A stretch of 64,000 nucleotides of DNA, from assembly GCA_964036155.1 (NCBI GenBank), contig OZ038423.1, forward strand, positions 81,669,249 through 81,733,248, given 5' to 3'. The position numbers and the translations under genes are program-made. The notes under the pieces are model-generated. The model worked only from the letters and a program-made list of their open reading frames with translations, had not been told where the DNA came from and searched no databases. Positions 37,405 to 48,205 of the stretch are shown in pieces. Every line of letters begins with the position of its first letter. Position 1 is the first letter of the stretch. The stretch is from Diploscapter coronatus (Eukaryota > Nematoda > Chromadorea > Rhabditida > Rhabditidae).

Positions 37405-37452
37405 GAATAAAACCTCCGCTTTTATTTTTTAATATGAAACCCCTTTTGAACG
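37405..37452. mobile_element. right terminus of the disrupted foldback element
   Basis: GAATAAAACCTCCGCTTTTA followed by AATATGAAACCCCTTTTGAACGG is the inverted copy of the outer end at 35620. Together with 35620-35842 it is the remnant of one element split by the LTR insertion. Confidence 0.7.
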
Positions 37453-37998
37453 GATCATCCTGTTGGGAACACGGAAATTTTATATGGATAGCTGAGAAGA
37501 CTTAGAAAAGTGCAACTTACAGTAACCTTTCATCTAACTCAACATCAATTCCCACCGAATACTAAACAATTTTCCGTTTCAAACAGTACGATGTAATTCT
37601 TTTTTACCCCTTCCTATTTTGTTCTTGTTGTTTTTTTCGTTGTTGACTTTGTTTGAAATGTTTTACAGTAATCTAATGCTCTGTTATAAAACTTCCTGTA
37701 TTAACCCAGTTCCTTAGTTTTAAATCACGCTTTTACGAATGTGCATATGAATATTCGGTATGTAATTGCATGAATATGCGAAACATTGAATAGCATAAGA
37801 TTGCTTCTATATATTTTTATTACTTATCCGCATGACTATACTAATCACGTACAGGATATGAACCGTTTTTCCCTAAATACTAAAATATCTGCTTACAATA
37901 TTTTAAGTTCCAAATAATTTGTATTAGATCCACAAAGTATTCAATTAAATTGGTGACAAGATAGAGCGATAAAATACGAGTTTTAGTTAATCCGTGGA

Positions 37999-40900
37999 AT
38001 GGCTGAGAATGCCGATCGTTTCTACTACGACGCCCCATCAGATCTGCCCAACCCAGTCTCCCATTTCATGGCTGCATTCAACTACTTGCTGTCCTTCATG
38101 GAAATGCACAGCAGCATGAGGACCAACTTCCAAAATTCGGTAATTGAATTACTGGAACTGAACGATCTGTCGAGGGAACAATTCGACCTGGTCTTCGAAT
38201 GCACGCAGCAGTTACGAGGGTCTCATCTAAATGTCATCCAACTGCGCAATGCAATGCAAGAGGTTGGTCTTCATGCACATTATTGTCATAAATACCAGAA
38301 ATTAGACATCTTGTACTTTTAATCGAATAGGGGGCTAAGAAGTGATTGAAAAAGAGAAAGGGAAAGAGCTTTTGAAAAATATAGACGATGACGATGACCA
38401 GCCAATAAAAATACAGAAAACCTAGAATTCTGTTCATTAATTGCGATATTTTTAAAGAGATTTTCATTTTCTTCTCACAGCCAAACTATGGATCGTAAAC
38501 AATGACGTGTTCTTTTAAATTCTCATTTTTTGCAATATCCTAAACTAATAATAATTTCTTTCATTAGTGGAATTGCAGCTCGAATTTGACAATTTCCAAC
38601 AGAAATGATGATAAGAAGAGGTAGCGTGAGCAAATTCTAGGTTTTTTTTTATCGCTTGCACACGATCTTTTTCAGGCTACAATCACCTTTTTAGTTTCTC
38701 AATCAGGAACAAAAATTTGTGTTATGAACTGAAATCTTCTAAATAGGTTACCTAAAATGGAAACATTTCGCGAATTAGAGACTGAATCGTTTATAAATAA
38801 TTGGCAAAAATTGTGTTCTGAATTCAGTTGTTGATTCTGAAGACATTCTCATTTCATAAGGCTTGATGTTTGATGAGCTCAATCTACAATGTTCAAATTT
38901 TAGGAGAAGAAAAAATATTTTGTAAATCATAAAAATAAGGTGTTATGCGGACTTAATTCAGATGGGCCGTTTTATGAGCACGTTGGATTTGTCCCCAGAA
39001 GTGCACAATCAGTGGATCGACCGCTTCAATGCGACTTACGCTCTGCTGATGCAGCAGATCAGCATGGCTGACAAAATACAGAAGCCTGCCTTGGAGCACT
39101 TCGAGGGCATGGCTGCGCTCGTTGAGAGAATCACCACATGCTATCAGAATCTCGACTACGCCAATAAACAAACTAACAGGTAAAATGGTGCATTTGTTTC
39201 GATTACAAGTTCAGTGATAAAAATGACTCTAGAATTCCAAGGGATTTCATTTCAATGTATTTTGCTAATAGACGATGTTTGTTCCGAAATTATATGCGCA
39301 AAGCTTTTGAGACACAAATTTCTATTAGTTATACTCATAGTTTTCATCTGAGAGTCAGGGAAAAACTGGCGACTATTGTAATTCGATGTCTCTTTTTAAT
39401 CCTCGACTTTTCAAAGAAGATAGGGTAAAAAATTAGATAAGCCAAGCATAAACAGTTCATCAGCTTTCCGACTTTTCTGAGCCATCTTATTTCCAAATTT
39501 TAAGATATGTTAAATCTATTTATTTACTCAGAAAAGTTATAACATGTTCTGAGGGCAAGGTAACATCTATAGTCATCGAAATCAATTCAGACAGCAACAA
39601 CCCCGAATGCACTCGGTCTGCAGTCCGGCTGAGATTCGTCGGATGAATCAGAAGCAGGAGGCAGTCACGGCAGTGCAGCCTCAACCCGTTCAGTCTGTGG
39701 CTTCAAACACAGATCAGCCCTGTTCCAGTCGGCAGGCGGCAGAAATGGATCGATTGCTGCGGAATGTCGTCTGTCACCCATCGACCTCCTCTATTCCTGC
39801 AGCTTCACAGCCGCAGTCCGTTTCGAATGCATCCATGCCAGACTCGGCCCCTTCCACAATCTGTCCCTACGGGCATCGATACAGCGGTAATTCAATCTGA
39901 GACTACTATGAAAATTGACGACGTTATTCAGTGACCCCGAATGGCTTCTATAGCCGACTGAGAATGGATGATATCTTGGAGCGAAGCAGGACGATTGTCA
40001 GAATGCTACAGGCTCAGCAGAGACTATATCCTCAAGACGTATGGTTTTCGAAACTCATAGTAGAAGAGATGAGAATTCACTTGAAATTGGCTGAAGAAAA
40101 TTTCTTTCATCTGTTCATGGCGTTATTTTATCCATAACCTCTACATTTCCCCATTTCCAAGCTTTTTTTTTTAAGCTGAGTTCTATTCTGCCATTTCAAG
40201 ATAAGTTTATTTCGATTCCTAAATGTCTGAGGAGTAATTCAGATAACAATTACGACTCTTCGAATTTCAAATAATTCATACGTTCATCCTAGGATTATGA
40301 TGAATGTCTATGTTATCTCGTTTCAGATAGCGAATCTGCTTCTTCTAAGCGGTGACATCGTGTTGGACATCAGCACTTTGCCTGAGAAGGATAGACTAAA
40401 CTACAATCGATACTTTGTACCTGCAAAATTCTCTTCATTCACAATCAAGAATTAGCTTTAGGACATCGCCCAAATCATCCCTTCCAATATGTTCGTTCCC
40501 ACTCGAATTAATCCCCGACTCGAACCGGAGGATTTCATTCGACAAACTCGACGAAGGGCAATCAACATCGCGATATTCCTTGGGCTACATTACCGACAGA
40601 ACGCCAGACCCGACGCCAGGTAATTCCGAGGGTGAAATGTATCGTCGAATCAATTTGCTTCAATTTTAGATACCATTCTCCGATAGTCCCAGATATCTCT
40701 GTGTTGGGCAATCGTGGGGAGGAGCGAATGGGAGAATGGGTGGGACAGGGTGCATTCGTGATGGCTCGTGACCATCTCCTGACGTCGTTTCATGATGCAA
40801 GGTAGATTCTGATCAAAGCTTTGTTGGCTTAAAACTTTGATTCCAACAATTCCGAATAGCTCATTATAGAACCTTCAAAACTGCTAGTAGTTCATCGATT

Positions 40901-41186
40901 TCTTTCAGACGGGATCTGAATCACTTGTCGAACAGTGCAGAGCTTGTTTCACTGGCCGCTCTATTCGACTATCTGGCTCAGCAAAATGGATATCGATCTC
41001 GAGCTGCTGTAAATCATCCTATTCATGTTAATGTTGACTTATAAATTCCAGAATTCCTCAATCGCAGATCCTCCACCAAACGAGCCTGAAGTTGTTGAGC
41101 CAGTTGTTATGGTCGTTCCTCCTCAAGCAGGAGACGATCAAGGTCAACAAAATAATCACCCCGATGATGAAGATCCGGAATTCTAG
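37999..41186 (+). CDS. uncharacterised 499-residue protein
   Basis: Nine exons (37999-38262, 38962-39179, 39591-39886, 39932-40038, 40327-40416, 40462-40619, 40670-40801, 40909-41008, 41052-41186) join with consistent phase and uniform codon use to about 499 residues. I do not recognise the family. The N-terminal about 160 residues look helical (heptad-like stretches such as MAALVERITTCYQNLDYA). Residues about 165-255 are a Gln/Ser/Pro-rich linker. Then come further predicted helices (RLRMDDILERSRTIVRMLQA, DIAQIIPSNMF, an Arg-rich FIRQTRRRAINIAIFLGLHY segment). The C-terminus is acidic and Pro-rich, ending DDEDPEF. No signal peptide or membrane span. The donor of exon 4 (after LYPQD) was chosen to keep the frame; another in-phase donor exists at about 40062. 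The start ATG lies 13 nt after a TTTTAG acceptor. Confidence 0.6.
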
Positions 41187-42054
41187 GAGATTAAAAATAT
41201 TTAGTCCAAACATTATTTATTTTACGAGGATTAAATCCACTGAAAATTAGTTAGTGTATCTGTCGACAGTGAAGATATGGAGTAGTCATGCAGTGAAAGG
41301 ATGTTTCTTGTAACTTGTGAGCAGATACTCTAACAGCTGATTCTAAATCAATGTCAAATTTAGCAATAATCATACTGGTAATATAAATTCAGTTTTTCTG
41401 ACAAAATACTATTTAGAGAGGATCATTGAATTTGGGTATTTATCGTTTGACGATTTAGTTGAAATTTGAGTAAGACTGCATTTTCTGCAGTGCTCTAATA
41501 TTGGCGTGCATTAGTAGATTATCAATTTCATTTTCATGCTCAGGCTTTACAGTAATTGCCGAACATTATCTCTCTGCTTTGTTACAGCTTCTTTCATGAC
41601 AAATTTGCAATTCTTGCATTATTCCTTGATAAACGAAACATGAAAAGTAAAACTCACTCTTGCCATTAAAATAATTTTTCAACGACCTCATCATGCTTTG
41701 CCTATCATGTACTACTTATAATGAGTGCATATTTCATCCTCGTGCAATTCAGGGTAATTATCCTTGTACGGTTGTTCAACTAATTCTCATTCCGGTTTTT
41801 TTTCAAGCCACTTATTTTCCCTTGCCATATCGTCGTTCATGATTTTCTCTTATCGATCATAATAACTACGGGTCGTAACGAAACCTTAACGCAGACAACG
41901 GTTGGAAATGTAATTTTCAACGAAGAATAAATTTTTAAAGTGAGAAAATGCTCAAGATTGTATAAATTCAGTCGAGTAAATGCAGTAGTTTCATATGAAT
42001 CAATACCAAAACTCGATGTGTTTCATGATTTGTAATTTATTTATCCAATATTTT
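41187..42054. other. intergenic region
   Basis: Lies between the convergent uncharacterised gene and the sphingomyelinase gene. AT-rich, nothing recognisable as coding. Probably contains the 3' UTR of the upstream gene. Confidence 0.4.
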
Positions 42055-42622
42055 AAGAGTGGATGTCAGAAAAAATCAAAACCATAAGGAAGGGGTCCGT
42101 CGATTTGGCTGATTTTCACATATATAGTACAGTCTTTCACAGATTTTTATGGTGCTATCCGTTTTTCGTAAAACGATTACTGTAGCTTGAATGTTTTCAG
42201 ATCCGATCTTAGAAAAAAAAATCATAACTCTTATTTCTGAATCGAATGGGGTTTTCAGCATTGGATAGCTCATGAAACTCTACAAATAATATAACTACGA
42301 TCAATAATTTCCTACCAAAACGAATTAAAAATTTTTTTTTTTTCAAATTTTTACTTTATTCTCCTACTCAAATCTACAAAATACAAAAAATAATGATGAA
42401 ATTTGGTTCAGAAATAAGGAAGTTATTAATTTTTTCCTGAGATCGGGTCTGTAAAAGCTTCAAGCTACCGTAATCCTGCATAGATCATTTTTATGAAAAA
42501 CAAATCACACGATGATGATCAGCGTAAAAATTGAACAATATACGTGAAAATCAGCCAAATCGAGGGACCCCTGTTCCGCATCCCTTCCTTATGACTTTGA
42601 TTTTTCCTGACACCCACTCTTA
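42055..42622. mobile_element. long-TIR element, about 570 bp
   Basis: The left end, from AAGAGTGGATGTCAG through AATCAAAACCATAAGGAAGG and CGATTTGGCTGATTTTCAC, is repeated inverted at the right end up to CTGACACCCACTCTT. The inverted arms are about 70-80 bp. The interior has further internal complementarity (ACTGTAGCTTGAA and AGCTTCAAGCTACCGTAAT) and no coding capacity. Non-autonomous DNA transposon by structure. Confidence 0.75.
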
Positions 42623-42737
42623 AAGGGACACCCCCTATTCGAAAATTTTTGTGTATAGGGTCGTCAGACGGGCGCTAATAAAATAGTTCCGAATAGGGGA
42701 TATCCCATTTTAAATTAGGTAATTCGATTATCAGTAA

Positions 42738-42795
42738 CAGGGATGCACGAAGTTTTGAATTGACAATTTTCGAAGTCGAAGTTCGTGCACGCTTG
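42738..42795. mobile_element. 58-bp hAT-like mini-element with 8-bp TSD
   Basis: CAGGGATGCACGAA (42738) is an imperfect inverted repeat of TTCGTGCACGCTTG (right end 42795). Identical 8-mers ATCAGTAA flank it at 42730-42737 and 42796-42803. An 8-bp duplication with ends starting CAGG fits the hAT superfamily. It shares CGAAGTCGAAG with the element at 52967-53056. Confidence 0.7.
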
Positions 42796-43031
42796 ATCAG
42801 TAAGGAGAAATTGCAGAATTTCTATCATTTCAAGCTTTAAATTAACAAATTTATTTTTTTAAAAGAACATGCAAAAGTTACAGACAAATTGAACCATCGT
42901 AGGATTTAGATTTTTTCATATCGCCCATTATTTCGGCTCTTTTTCCATCATTCGAGATATCCGGGTGATTTGGGTTTCGGAAATATCGTCTGAGACATTT
43001 ATTTTTTCCTAAACTTCTTAAAAGCTATGGC

Positions 43032-45662
43032 TTACACCAAATAGTCATTGAACAACTGGTCATCTTTCTCGAATTTCAGTGCCAACTCAAATAGTGATTC
43101 TGGAGATAGGTCTTTCATATTGTAGGCTTGCTAAATTTCAATCTAGAACTATTTAAATTCATCTATACTTACCTTGAAATCATAGTCAACCTTCCAAACC
43201 GGTTCTGAATTCGGATTTGAAAGATCGGCGCTGACCGTATACGCATCTATCGCTGTCTAAAAATTCATATTAGATTTGAAAATTTTATTGTTTCTCACAA
43301 ATCTGCTATCAGAATTCAAATCACCGTCGATTTCATAGACCTTATAAGCCGGACCAACGTTTCCATGGGTCGTTAAAGACGGACCTATCCAACCATAACT
43401 GAATGGCTCTGGAGACCCATTTTCTTCGCTCAGGAAAACCTATTTTCCCATAAAATTTTAAAAATAAAATTATTTTTAATTACGAAAAATTCATCCTTGT
43501 GAGTGTGACCGAAAAATTGCTGGGCTATGGTGCTTTGGAATCTGAAAATGTTATTTTTGTGGAAACCTAATAGTTTTACCGTTTTACGATGTTGTAATAA
43601 TTCCAGGTCCAGTTCCTCACACCAAAATCATCGTTTGGAGGAATATGGAAGGTTATCCAAACCTTAAAGCTCTAATTTCAGAAATTTCTAACTTAGAATA
43701 AATCTACCCTTTCATTAGCCAGTTCAGATTGAGACAGTTCCTGTATGAGCCAAGACAGAGTTTGATCGGTGTTATTTCGATTCAAATACCCAAAGACATT
43801 CCATCTCGAATAATAGTTATTGTTAAGAGATATCAATTTCAGTCCGGGCCTAATTCTAACCGCATAACTTCCTCTGCTAAATATGAAATATTGAAAGAAA
43901 TCATTCTTTTTAACACTTACTAAAGCACTTCCTGTCTTATCGGTCCCATAGCTCCTAATTCCTCGAGCATAGAATCGGCAAAGGCTTTGTAGGACAAAGA
44001 TTGGCCGAATTTATCGAAATTTTCCATGTCGTGAGTCATAAATCTGATTTTTTAGGTGCTTTTAAAATTTTTGGATAGTTTTTACGAGTTCGTTGGGTTC
44101 CCCTCGTGATTTCCGATAGCCAGATAAACTGGTACTTGAAGAATTTCTCTGAAATTTAGCTCACATTTTCCTCAAACTAAAGATAAACTAAACACTATAA
44201 CTTAAGCTACATTTTAATATCATACTTGATCGTATCTGAGATGTTTTTGACTTGATCGGCTGTTCGATCAATCGAGTACTCCCAAATATCGTGAGCTATG
44301 AAATCCCCAGAAACCAGTACCAGGTCTATCTGACAAGGCAAGTTTCAGAAGTGTTCACCTCCTATTTGGCCCATTTCTTCACCATAGGAGTATTTCAGTA
44401 CGTAGATGACGGATCTGAACCGGAAAGTGCTGACGTTGGGTCTTATGCTCAGGGTTTGGCTTTTAATGACTTTCTTGCGAAACTTTGTCATTTTAACAGA
44501 AAAGAAGGAAGAGTCTGTCAGATAATGTATTCAAATTTGGACACAGTTCTTTTACTCTCTCATTTCCACACGCTATTTCATCGTTTTTTCAAGCGCACTT
44601 CCGAGTCTAGGACTAGACGCCAACACTTTTTGACTTCGGATCCGTCATCTACGTACTGAAATACCCCTTAGTAAAAAATCAGCCAAACCGGAGGCAGGCA
44701 CTTCGGAAATTTCCCTTATGAGATTTATCATTATTTTTTTTTTTAAATATCTAATCTACAGAAGTTAATACATTCGCTTCATTATCCCTGATATGATTGA
44801 GTGCTGATATCAATGTACGATATGGAATATCACAGAAAGCTAGAGTGCCCCAAAAACCGGCTGGTTGAATTATCGTCGCTAAAATCATTCAAAAATTAGA
44901 ATAAATTGAAATTCTAACAATTTTGCTCTTGAAAATGTCTGCAGCAAAATTCTTGCGGTGACTTTTCAAAGCAGTGAGCTTCAGATCCGATTGAGTATTC
45001 GAAATCGACATGGATATCGGACAATTGAAGGATCCTCATCGGTTTAACCGTACTCTGAGTAAATTACGTTGTTTAGCATCTTATATTCTAAGAATTGTGT
45101 ACCTCAGCATATCGTAATTTTCCAATACTCCGATTTTTTGGCATTTCAGGGAGAGCTAGAGGCTGATATTCACATAAGAACCTTGGATTTCCACAATTGT
45201 CGATAATCGCGCCACAAATTTCATCCGGAGAAGCTTGGACACGCTCCACCAGATAGATTATGAGCTCCTAAAATTGAAACATGATCTTAAAATAACGCTT
45301 AAGCTACCTGATATTTCTCAACCAGTTCACAAAAAATATCCGGAACGACATCGAGTGATTTACAAGTTTGGCTAAATCAGATAATTTTAAATGAATAAGT
45401 TGAATTTTTACATGAAGTCCATCTTAGCCTTGTTAAATTGCACCAAATTCACTCGGCTATTTCCATTTTCGCTCCGATTTACGGTCGACAAGAATTGCCC
45501 CATCATATTGATGCAACTCGTGCAGAAATTGGATGATAGCTGAATTTAAATAAAAAATAAATAAAATAAGAAAAAGCATACTTGTCGCTTGATCCTGGGA
45601 CTTCTAATGGAGTGTCCATATCCGAAAGAAAACAAAATGAGACAAAATATGAAATTTTTCAT
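43032..45662 (-). CDS. acid sphingomyelinase (saposin plus metallophosphoesterase)
   Basis: Fifteen minus-strand exons (45582-45662, 45412-45539, 45308-45371, 45103-45267, 44919-45054, 44772-44878, 44226-44329, 44086-44148, 43921-44043, 43708-43876, 43580-43662, 43484-43541, 43299-43439, 43173-43256, 43032-43130) join in phase to about 534 residues. A signal peptide (FIFCLILFSFGY) is followed by a saposin-B domain (Cys pairs in NFCTSC, TCKSL, DIFCEL, CGAIIDNCG). A calcineurin-like phosphoesterase then has every metal-ligand motif: SDIHVD (D159, H161), SGD (236), GNHE (275-276), FHIPP (386) and GHTH (420, 422). It should cleave sphingomyelin to ceramide and phosphocholine in lysosome or secretions. 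The stop used here may be early: its TTG|GTGTAAG is a good donor, and 42870-43005 carries an open frame resembling a C-terminal tail, though my phases do not join it cleanly. Intron 6 holds a transposable element. Confidence 0.9.
44340..44711. mobile_element. long inverted-repeat element in sphingomyelinase intron 6
   Basis: The left end AAGTTTCAGAAGTGTTCACC is an imperfect inverted repeat of the right end up to CAGGCACTTCGGAAATTT. Complementarity continues inward (GTATTTCAGTACGTAGATGA and TCATCTACGTACTGAAATAC). Related in sequence and layout to 58801-59169 (shared TTTGGCTGATTTTTTA-type arm). It sits within about 12 nt of the intron's acceptor. The plus-strand open frame over this stretch is an artefact of the element. 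Confidence 0.75.
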
Positions 45663-47397
45663 CTGAAATATCCGTATGAAAAAGCAGAAGCATAAGATTG
45701 AGAATTATTTAATTTGATTTAAATATTCGGCATTTTACGAATGATTCAAAGCCATATTAAGAGTGTATTTGTAAGACGAACAGTTTTATGCATTTCAGAA
45801 AAAGTCTGAAAAATCGTGATTTAATCATAGAGGCGGATACCCTATGAGTCTTAATCACAAAACTAAGGAGATTAGGCCCCGCTCCCAAAAGTGGACGGAG
45901 CTATGCTAATTTGAAAATTCTGATTTCGATGAAAAATCTCCGTTAGATTGTACAAAGAAAACTTTTTTTGCTATAAAAGATTTTCGAAAAATTTAAAAAG
46001 AATGAACATGGCCATGGAATGCACCTTCTAAAAGTAAGCTAGTTTAGGGGGGAGGGTCAGCCACTTGCTGGATGCGGGAGAGTGTCCCAAAGTCAAAAGT
46101 GTCAAAAATGACGGTTTCAAAAAATGCATTTTTTCGCGAAAATCGAAAACTTTGCGTGGACGTGGCTCTGCCCACATGAAGGGGCGGGGCCAAACAAACC
46201 CATCTTTGTGATTAGAGTCCAAGGGGGTATCCACCCATATGGGTTGAAGCTGGGTTCGAAATACTTTTGCAGTTGTTCAATCACTCGCTATATTTTGTTC
46301 GGTTGCTCAAAGAATGCGTCTTAAGTGTGTTTGTCTGTGCACTTATTGTTAGTTCTCGAATACAAAGCATGGTAAACCCTAAGTTTATGCATAGCTGGAA
46401 AGGTCTTTTCGTCCTGATGTGCAACGTAAAAAAACCCCTATCGATTTTGGTCCAAGAAATGGGTGCTTTTACCTCAAAAATAATTTTCTTACTTGACGAA
46501 GGTGTGAAAAAGATAAGGAAGAAAAGCAGAAAGAGTGGGTGGGTAGATAGAGTGATGGTTCGTCTACAGATCGTGGCGGGTGTTCATAACTGGCTGAGTA
46601 TGATAATGGAATCATAGCTCAAAAGTCTTTTTGGAACGATTATCCATTGAAGCTTTAATGATAAAATTCATCTTTTGGTGAGAAAATGACGAAAACTGGT
46701 GGAAAAAGATAATCAAGCAAATGGGGAATCTGAATCTGAAGTTTATTCTCACTTTTGGACTACACAATTGGGTATTTACATATGAACAGAATACGCCTGC
46801 TATTTTTAGAATTTTATTGGCAAATGACTAAAATTGATAAAGTATGGTGAAGTAGGATAACCAAGTACGGAGCATCCGAATCTGACATCTTTCCTTTTTA
46901 GTAAAATTGCTGAGTGTGTCTGAGCTTAGATCTCGATACCTGATTGTGAGCAAGAAAACCCACAGATGATTAGAAAGGTAATCGTGATCCGTGTACAACG
47001 TAGTTTTTATCGCGATTTGGCTTTTGCAACTAGCACAAATGCTAATTTTTGACTTCACCGTTAGTTTCTTCTCTGATAAAAAATTGAATAATGGGTAGTC
47101 ATTATCCGAAATATCTTGGCCTTGAAGGATGGTCTCCAGATAGTGGGAAATGGTATCAATGAGAATGCGAATTCCAAATGTAAATGTGATAAAATTAGCA
47201 AATTATTGTATATTCAAAATGTATAATGGCAAAGGCTTGACAAAGAATTGGTCATTATCATTAGGGTCGAGATGGCATTAGAGAGGCCCAATGGAACCAG
47301 AGAATTTCTATGGTTGAGATAAAGCTGAATAATGGACCGAAAGATCAATATTAATAATTTTTGCCAAATGTTTATTTTATGTTAATTTTTTCATAAT
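45663..47397. other. intergenic region upstream of sphingomyelinase
   Basis: About 1.7 kb, no joined exons. It includes G+C-richer patches with GGCCCCGCTCCC and GGGGCGGGGCC (45875 and 46180) that resemble the start of the dispersed repeat at 34.4 kb, so some of it is repeat-derived. Confidence 0.4.
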
Positions 47398-47619
47398 TCA
47401 GGGCTGGGATTCAAGTAAAATTACACCCTCCTGTAAAACCATTTACAAGGGGGTGTAAAAATGTTTTTCTTTCGTAGAAATGTAAAATTATGGCGAAATA
47501 TTGCATTTGAGCCGTAGTTAAAAAATACACCCCCCTGTAAAAAATTTACAACCCCTCATTTACACCCCCTTGTAACATTTTTACAGGGAGGTGTAATTTT
47601 ACTTGAATCCCAGCCCTGA
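47398..47619. mobile_element. 222-bp palindromic MITE, about 40-bp TIRs
   Basis: The left end TCAGGGCTGGGATTCAAGTA, continuing through AAATTACACCCTCCTG, is almost exactly inverted at the right end (CAGGGAGGTGTAATTTTACTTGAATCCCAGCCCTGA). A second internal inverted pair uses TTACAAGGGGGTGTAA. No coding capacity. CAGGGCTGGG termini resemble hAT-type ends, but the flanking 8-mers do not match. Confidence 0.85.
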
Positions 47620-48205
47620 TATTTATTCTTAAAATTTGAACTGTTTTGTTTGAGTTGACTACGATCTGTTGGATTTAAACCACGCTTCATTTGTGATTTT
47701 GAAATATTTTTCGAAAATGTTTATGAAATAATTTTTGCGGTTGACTTATTTGATCTGACGAACACAAGTGTGGCAGGCCACGGAAGAGTTATGATATCCC
47801 GCCGGTTGCTTTCTCGGGTGCTATCGAATGCACTATTTCTGTCCATGCGAACTGACTTGAGCTCTTAGTCGAATCTTTTGAAGAATTTATTTCATCTCTG
47901 GGAATAGAACAAAAAGTAACAGCAACCGTTCTCTGTTTTGTCCAATAGAAAGAATAAAGTTTTAGACACGGTAGAGTATGGTATCGTCCCTCTATCGAGG
48001 GATTACAGAGAAAGAGAACCATAAAACACCAGATGAGTGGTATGAGAAAAACGCTGGATCAAGCAAGTGGTGAAAGTTCCTCTAACCAGCGAAGAATTCA
48101 AAAGATCAATAGCAAAGTTCAAAGATCGAGGAAAATTCGGTGCGAATTGCACAGTACACGTGTAACCACAACTATCAATTAATTAGAAAATATTCGAAGT
48201 TACTG
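47620..48205. other. 3' flank of the IL-17-receptor-like gene
   Basis: No coding exon supported. Likely 3' UTR of the minus-strand receptor gene plus intergenic DNA. A palindrome-like TATCGTCCCTCTATCGAGGGA lies at about 47981. Confidence 0.35.

Noticed and set aside
44252..44659. 135-residue plus-strand open frame
   Set aside because: It runs over an antisense exon of sphingomyelinase and then through the inverted-repeat element; no protein-like conservation.
46267..46617. 116-residue plus-strand open frame
   Set aside because: No splice partners, no recognisable motif, AT-rich codon use like flanking intergenic DNA.
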